A DNA stretch of 46,530 bases from Propylenella binzhouense (GTDB lineage Bacteria > Pseudomonadota > Alphaproteobacteria > Rhizobiales > Afifellaceae): NCBI RefSeq assembly GCF_009866965.1, contig NZ_SPKJ01000025.1:1-46530 (forward strand), written 5' to 3'. Both the position numbers and the translations under genes were made by a program. Position 1 is the first letter of the stretch, and each line of letters starts with the position of its first letter. Positions 43,090 through 46,530 of the stretch are shown piece after piece. The notes beneath the pieces were generated by a model. It saw only the letters and a list, made by a program, of their open reading frames with translations. It was not told the DNA's origin and did no database searches.

Positions 43090-44856
43090 CTCGACCTTGC
43101 CGAACTGGCGCATGCGCTTCTTGCCCTCCTTCTGCTTGTCGAGGAGCTTGCGCTTGCGGGTGATGTCGCCGCCATAGCACTTCGCCGTCACGTCCTTCCT
43201 GAGCGCGCGCACCGTCTCGCGCGCGATGATGCGCCCGCCGATCGCCGCCTGGATCGGGATCTGGAAGAGGTGCTGCGGGATGAGCTCCTTCAGCTTCTCG
43301 CACATCGCCCGGCCGCGCCGCTCGGCCTGGGAGCGGTGGACCAGCACGGAGAGCGCGTCGACCGGCTCGGCGTTCACCAGGATCTGCATCTTCACGAGGT
43401 CGCCGGCGCGGTAGCCGGTGATCTGGTAGTCGAACGAGGCGTAGCCCTTCGAGATCGACTTCAGCCGGTCGTAGAAGTCGAACACCACCTCGTTGAGCGG
43501 CAGGTCGTATTGCAGCATGGCGCGGGAGCCGACATAGGAGAGGTCGACCTGGATGCCGCGCCGCTCCTGGCAGAGCTTCAGGATGCCGCCGAGATAATCG
43601 TCCGGCGTCATGATCGTGGCGCGGATCCAGGGCTCGCGGATCTCGGCGATCTTCACCGGATCGGGCATGTCGGCGGGGTTGTGGAGCTCGATCTCCGTGC
43701 CGTCGGTGAGGCTCAGCTGGTAGACGACCGAGGGCGCGGTCGCGATGAGGTCGAGGTTGAACTCGCGCTCCAGCCGCTCCTGCACGATCTCGAGGTGGAG
43801 GAGCCCGAGAAAGCCGCAGCGGAAGCCGAAGCCGAGCGCGGCGGAGGTCTCCATCTCGAAGCTGAACGAGGCGTCGTTGAGCCGGAGCTTGCCCATCGCG
43901 GAGCGGAGATCCTCGAAATCCGCGGCGTCGACCGGGAAGAGGCCGCAGAAGACCACCGGCTGGGCCGGGCGGAAGCCCGGCAGCGGGTTGGCCGTCGGCC
44001 GGCGGTCGTCGGTGATCGTGTCGCCGACGGCGGTATCCGCCACCTCCTTGATCGAGGCGGTGAAGACGCCGATCTCGCCGGCGCCGAGCACGTCCGTCAC
44101 GAGGAGGCCCGGCGTCATCACGCCGACGCGCTCCACCTCGTAGACGGCGCCGGTCCGCATCATGCGGATCTTCTGGCCCTTCTTCAGCGCGCCGTCGACG
44201 ATCCGCACGAGCACCATGACGCCGAGATAGGCGTCGTACCAGGAATCGACGAGCATCGCCTTGAGCGGCCCGGCGGGGTCGCCCTTCGGCGGCGGCAGGC
44301 GGTGGACGATCGCCTCCAGCACCGCGTCGACGCCGAGGCCCGTCTTCGCCGAGATCATGACGGCGTCGGAGGCGTCGAGCCCGATCACGTCCTCGATCTG
44401 CTGCTTGACCCGGTCCGGTTCGGCCGCCGGCAGGTCGATCTTGTTGAGGACCGGCACGATCTCGTGATTGTTGTCGATCGCCTGGTAGACGTTGGCGAGC
44501 GTCTGCGCCTCCACGCCCTGGCTCGCATCGACGACGAGGAGCGAGCCCTCGCAGGCGGCGAGCGAACGGGACACCTCGTAGGCGAAGTCGACATGGCCCG
44601 GCGTGTCGATGAGGTTGAGCCGGTACTGCTCGCCGTTCCGCGCATTGTAGATCAGGCGCACGGTCTGCGCCTTGATGGTGATGCCGCGCTCGCGCTCGAT
44701 GTCCATCGAATCGAGCACCTGCTCCTTCATCTCGCGCTCGGTGAGCGTGCCGGTCATCTGGATCAGGCGATCGGCGAGCGTCGACTTTCCGTGGTCGATA
44801 TGCGCGATGATCGAGAAGTTGCGGATATGGTCGAGGGGCGTCGTCATCCGCGGCAT
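43045..44856 (-). CDS. lepA: Elongation factor 4 (LepA), back-translocating ribosomal GTPase
   Basis: The protein of about 603 aa has all GTPase motifs ([41 protein letters not shown]), domains II and III, and the LepA-specific C-terminal domain ending KMRQ-like [13 protein letters not shown] and [10 protein letters not shown] use the ATG at 44856 because GGGCGAG precedes it; the ATG at 44847 ([11 protein letters not shown]) is equally likely. EF4 binds stalled ribosomes. Its last 45 bases are duplicated at 40781 around the NTPase cassette, and the gene is intact. Confidence 0.97.
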   Translation of the reverse strand: MPRMTTPLDHIRNFSIIAHIDHGKSTLADRLIQMTGTLTEREMKEQVLDSMDIERERGITIKAQTVRLIYNARNGEQYRLNLIDTPGHVDFAYEVSRSLAACEGSLLVVDASQGVEAQTLANVYQAIDNNHEIVPVLNKIDLPAAEPDRVKQQIEDVIGLDASDAVMISAKTGLGVDAVLEAIVHRLPPPKGDPAGPLKAMLVDSWYDAYLGVMVLVRIVDGALKKGQKIRMMRTGAVYEVERVGVMTPGLLVTDVLGAGEIGVFTASIKEVADTAVGDTITDDRRPTANPLPGFRPAQPVVFCGLFPVDAADFEDLRSAMGKLRLNDASFSFEMETSAALGFGFRCGFLGLLHLEIVQERLEREFNLDLIATAPSVVYQLSLTDGTEIELHNPADMPDPVKIAEIREPWIRATIMTPDDYLGGILKLCQERRGIQVDLSYVGSRAMLQYDLPLNEVVFDFYDRLKSISKGYASFDYQITGYRAGDLVKMQILVNAEPVDALSVLVHRSQAERRGRAMCEKLKELIPQHLFQIPIQAAIGGRIIARETVRALRKDVTAKCYGGDITRKRKLLDKQKEGKKRMRQFGKVEIPQEAFIAALKMEG

Positions 44857-45089
44857 GTAGCACTCGCCCGACGGGGGGCAAAGGGCGGAGGCGCCTGAGC
44901 GTCCGGCTCTTCGCCCGCGGCCGGCATGCCGCGCATCGCCCCGGCCGCTTCGATGAGGGGCGCGCAGTCGAAGGCCGCGTTGAGATCGCGGCGAGGCGCG
45001 CCGCGATGCAGGCGCGCTTCTCGGCATGTTCCGCCTCTGTATGGTAGGCGGGATTCTGGTGTACCGCCGACGCAGGAGGAGGACCGGCG

Positions 45090-45635
45090 ATGCCGCAACA
45101 CGTTCGGGGCGACGCGCCCCTCCTGGTCCGCGCCGCGACCGAGGCCGATCTCCCCGGCGTGCTGGCGATCTACAACCATGCCGTCGCCCATACGACGGCG
45201 ATCTGGAACGACGTCCTCGTCGACCTCGACAATCGCCGGGCATGGTGGCGGGGGCGGGTCGAGGCGGGCTTCCCCGTGCTCGTGGCGGTGGCAGGTGGCG
45301 CGGACCGCGCGGCGGATCGCGCGGAGCCCGTGCTCGGCTATGCGAGCTACGGCCCGTTCCGCGCCTTCGACGGGTACCGGCTCACGGTGGAGCACTCCGT
45401 CTATGTCGCGGAGGGCGCGCGCCGCCGCGGCGTGGCGACGGCGCTCCTTCGCGCGCTCGAGAGGGAGGCGCGCTCGGCCGGCCTCCACGTGATGGTCGGC
45501 GGCGTCGCGGCCGACAACGAGCCGTCGCTCCGGCTCCACGCCCGCCTCGGCTTCGTCGAGACCGGCCGCATGCCTGAAGTCGGCACCAAGTTCGGACGCT
45601 GGCTCGACCTCGTGCTGATGCAGAAGGTGCTCTGA
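45090..45635 (+). CDS. GNAT acetyltransferase, phosphinothricin N-acetyltransferase-like
   Basis: The 181-aa protein follows the phosphinothricin/methionine sulfoximine acetyltransferase pattern: [45 protein letters not shown], the acetyl-CoA loop [10 protein letters not shown], and [17 protein letters not shown] near the C-terminus. It would acetylate an amino acid analogue or related amine; the exact substrate is unknown. A strong ribosome site AGGAGGAGG precedes the ATG. It is divergent from lepA. The frame stays open in phase for 41 codons beyond its stop (next entry). Confidence 0.92.
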   Translation: MPQHVRGDAPLLVRAATEADLPGVLAIYNHAVAHTTAIWNDVLVDLDNRRAWWRGRVEAGFPVLVAVAGGADRAADRAEPVLGYASYGPFRAFDGYRLTVEHSVYVAEGARRRGVATALLRALEREARSAGLHVMVGGVAADNEPSLRLHARLGFVETGRMPEVGTKFGRWLDLVLMQKVL

Positions 45636-45761
45636 CCGGACCTCTTCACCGTCGGCCCCGCCGCGCGTGCCGCCGCCAGCGCGTACTGGCAGACCGGCGA
45701 GGAGCTTGTCGCCAAGCGGCGCAAGGACAAGCGGATGAACGACCCCTATCTGCAGCCCTGA
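45636..45761 (+). pseudogene. 41-codon open tail in phase after the acetyltransferase stop
   Basis: Directly after the TGA at 45633-45635 the same frame continues PDLFTVGPAARAAASAYWQT and ends NDPYLQP before a second TGA at 45759. It has no start codon of its own, yet the composition looks protein-like (Tyr, Trp, a Lys/Arg-rich stretch). It may be the C-terminal remnant of another gene or, less likely, a read-through extension. I recognise no family. Confidence 0.4.
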
Positions 45762-45827
45762 CCGGGGGCCGGCCGGCCCGCCGAGGCCGGCTTGGGCCGG
45801 GCGGCCGGCCTCTGCGGCGCCCGGCGC

Positions 45828-46052
45828 TCAGCGCCTCAGGATGACCCAGACGGCGTGGATGATGCCGGGAATGTAGCCGAGCAGCGTCAGGAGGATGTTG
45901 ATCCAGAACTGCAGGCCGATGCCGACCTGCAGGAACACGCCGAGCGGCGGCAGCAGGATCGCGAGCAGGATCCGGATGACGTCGCCGCCGGTGGCGGTGC
46001 GCCGGGACACCGGATTGCGGTACGGATCGTTCGTGCGGGTATCGTAGGCCAC
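45828..46052 (-). CDS. YqaE/Pmp3-family small membrane protein
   Basis: The 74-aa protein starts at GTG 46052 (ribosome site GGGAGAG) and has a polar N-terminus (AYDTRTNDPYRNPVSRR) followed by two membrane helices, RILLAILLPPLGVFLQVGIG and FWINILLTLLGYIPGIIHAVWVI. The LPPLGVFLQ and LGYIPGIIHAVWVI words define the Pmp3/YqaE family, which is linked to salt, cold and membrane stress. The N-terminal tail is longer than in the classical 50-60-aa members. A consensus GGAAC-type promoter lies just upstream. Confidence 0.92.
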   Translation of the reverse strand: MAYDTRTNDPYRNPVSRRTATGGDVIRILLAILLPPLGVFLQVGIGLQFWINILLTLLGYIPGIIHAVWVILRR

Positions 46053-46080
46053 GGATGTGCTCTCCCTGCGTCGGGGAGAC

Positions 46081-46106
46081 AACGCTTGGGCCCGTGGGCC
46101 CGTTCC
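46081..46106 (-). promoter_or_regulatory. EcfG-type (general stress) promoter candidate for the yqaE-like gene
   Basis: On the minus strand GGAAC (46102-46106) is followed after 17 bases by CGTT (46081-46084), a full consensus match. The expected start of transcription lies about 25 bases before the GTG start codon. A second GGAAC at 46127-46131 comes from the tandem repeat but has no -10 at the right distance. Confidence 0.65.
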
Positions 46107-46133
46107 GGGCTTGGGCCCGTGGGCCCGTTCCGG
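46084..46133. repeat. Perfect two-copy 25-bp tandem repeat
   Basis: The 25-base unit GCTTGGGCCCGTGGGCCCGT plus TCCGG occurs at 46084-46108 and 46109-46133. Each copy holds two GGGCCC palindromes and one GGAAC on the minus strand. The promoter-proximal copy supplies the -35 box of the yqaE-like gene. Confidence 0.95.
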
Positions 46134-46144
46134 CTGCCCGGGCC

Positions 46145-46530
46145 TCAGGGCCCCATGCGCAACGATGCGGCCTCCGCGACCGCCTGCGCCGGGAAGGCGG
46201 TCTCCGCTTCGCCGGGGCCGTCCTCCGCCCGTGACGGGGCGGCGGACGTGCCGGCCGGAAGCCGGAACGCGGCGGGTATGATCCCTTGCGCGCCGGGCAG
46301 GACGGGGGCGTAAGCGGACCAGAGCAGCCGCGGCGCGGGTGTCGGCGCGGCCGAAGCCGGGGCCTCCCGTGCAGGCCGCGGAACCGGAAGCGCGGCGATC
46401 ACGACATTCTCGGCCCCGCTCGCCCATCGCGGCTCTGCCGGCGCCGGCGCCTCGGTCTTCGACGACGCCGCGACGGGCGGGGCGGCAGCCTCGGCCGCCT
46501 CCGCCGCGGCGAGAAGCGCCGGCGTCGGGC
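46145..46530 (-). CDS. C-terminal part of an Ala/Pro-rich protein (partial)
   Basis: A minus-strand frame is open from the window edge to a TGA at 46145. The visible 128 residues are low-complexity: LLAAAEAAEAAAPPVAASSK, then WASGAENVVIAALPVPRPA, and end ASLRMGP. Such tails are common in secreted or cell-wall enzymes of alphaproteobacteria, for example peptidases or transpeptidases, but no domain is visible to decide. A GTG at 46402 could also start a short protein; the longer, edge-crossing reading is preferred because composition is uniform across it. Confidence 0.5.
   Translation of the reverse strand, partial: PTPALLAAAEAAEAAAPPVAASSKTEAPAPAEPRWASGAENVVIAALPVPRPAREAPASAAPTPAPRLLWSAYAPVLPGAQGIIPAAFRLPAGTSAAPSRAEDGPGEAETAFPAQAVAEAASLRMGP

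Noticed and set aside
40847-44881. A continuous minus-strand frame joining an alternative frame of lepA to the NTPase, as if a 1344-aa fusion
   Set aside because: The lepA part is out of the real lepA frame and low in complexity. The NTPase has its own promoter, ribosome site and ATG at 42991.
44857-45089. A possible small minus-strand gene between lepA and the acetyltransferase
   Set aside because: Two frames look partly protein-like, but no start, ribosome site or recognisable family supports a call.
46084-46133. The GGGCCC-rich tandem repeat as a terminator of the upstream partial gene
   Set aside because: Stems could form, but there is no T tract and the repeat coincides with a consensus stress promoter, so the promoter reading is preferred.
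1-46530. CRISPR arrays, insertion sequences and rRNA genes
   Set aside because: No regularly spaced repeats, transposase genes or rRNA sequence were seen.

Overview
The window is about 70% GC and reads as chromosomal DNA of an alphaproteobacterium, most likely of the Rhizobiales/Hyphomicrobiales. The best markers are a ChvI-ChvG two-component pair followed by overlapping hprK, EIIA-Man and HPr genes, an intracellular PHB depolymerase, a DUF2852 protein, a holin-like/DUF3618 stress cluster, and several sites that fit the EcfG (general stress sigma factor) promoter consensus. I cannot name a genus.

Layout. 1-5559 (minus): the first 80 bases of a gene probably encoding penicillin-binding protein 1C, and a large alpha-2-macroglobulin with an intact CTEQ thioester motif. 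5854-8749 (plus): a complete TRAP transporter (dctP, dctQ, dctM). 8742-26393 (minus): an eight-gene trehalose/glycogen operon in the order otsA, glgE, treS-maltokinase, glgB, glgX, treZ, malQ, treY, almost every junction a 4-base ATGA overlap or tighter. It can make trehalose-6-phosphate (OtsA), convert trehalose to maltose to maltose-1-phosphate (TreS fusion), build and branch glucan (GlgE, GlgB), and debranch and cut glucan back to trehalose (GlgX, TreY, TreZ, MalQ). 26709-30552 (plus): a MarR regulator divergent from that operon, then a stress-type cluster (24-aa membrane peptide, nutrient-deprivation-like protein, holin-like protein, DUF3618 protein). 30610-32788: a ligase-associated exonuclease, a small membrane protein and a flavin-binding split-barrel protein. 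32873-38170 (plus): chvI, chvG, hprK, EIIA-Man, HPr, then an ABC-2 exporter. 38325-40404: phaZ and a DUF2852 protein. 40433-44856: terminators, a tRNA-like gene and a tRNA fragment, then a single AT-rich foreign gene placed exactly at the 3' end of lepA. 45090-46530: an acetyltransferase, a YqaE/Pmp3 peptide and the end of an Ala/Pro-rich protein.

The most interesting feature is at 40781-43089. A 714-aa STAND/NACHT-like P-loop NTPase (40847-42991) sits alone between two perfect 45-bp direct repeats, each equal to the last 14 codons plus stop of lepA. Its composition is far more AT-rich than its surroundings, it carries its own near-consensus sigma70 promoter starting four bases after the lepA stop, and it has no integrase or transposase. 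It looks like a one-gene mobile cassette, and an anti-phage or other conflict role is a reasonable hypothesis, not a demonstrated one. A second theme is stress control: sites matching GGAAC-N16/17-(C)GTT lie before otsA, marR, the 27.3 kb stress cluster and the yqaE-like gene.
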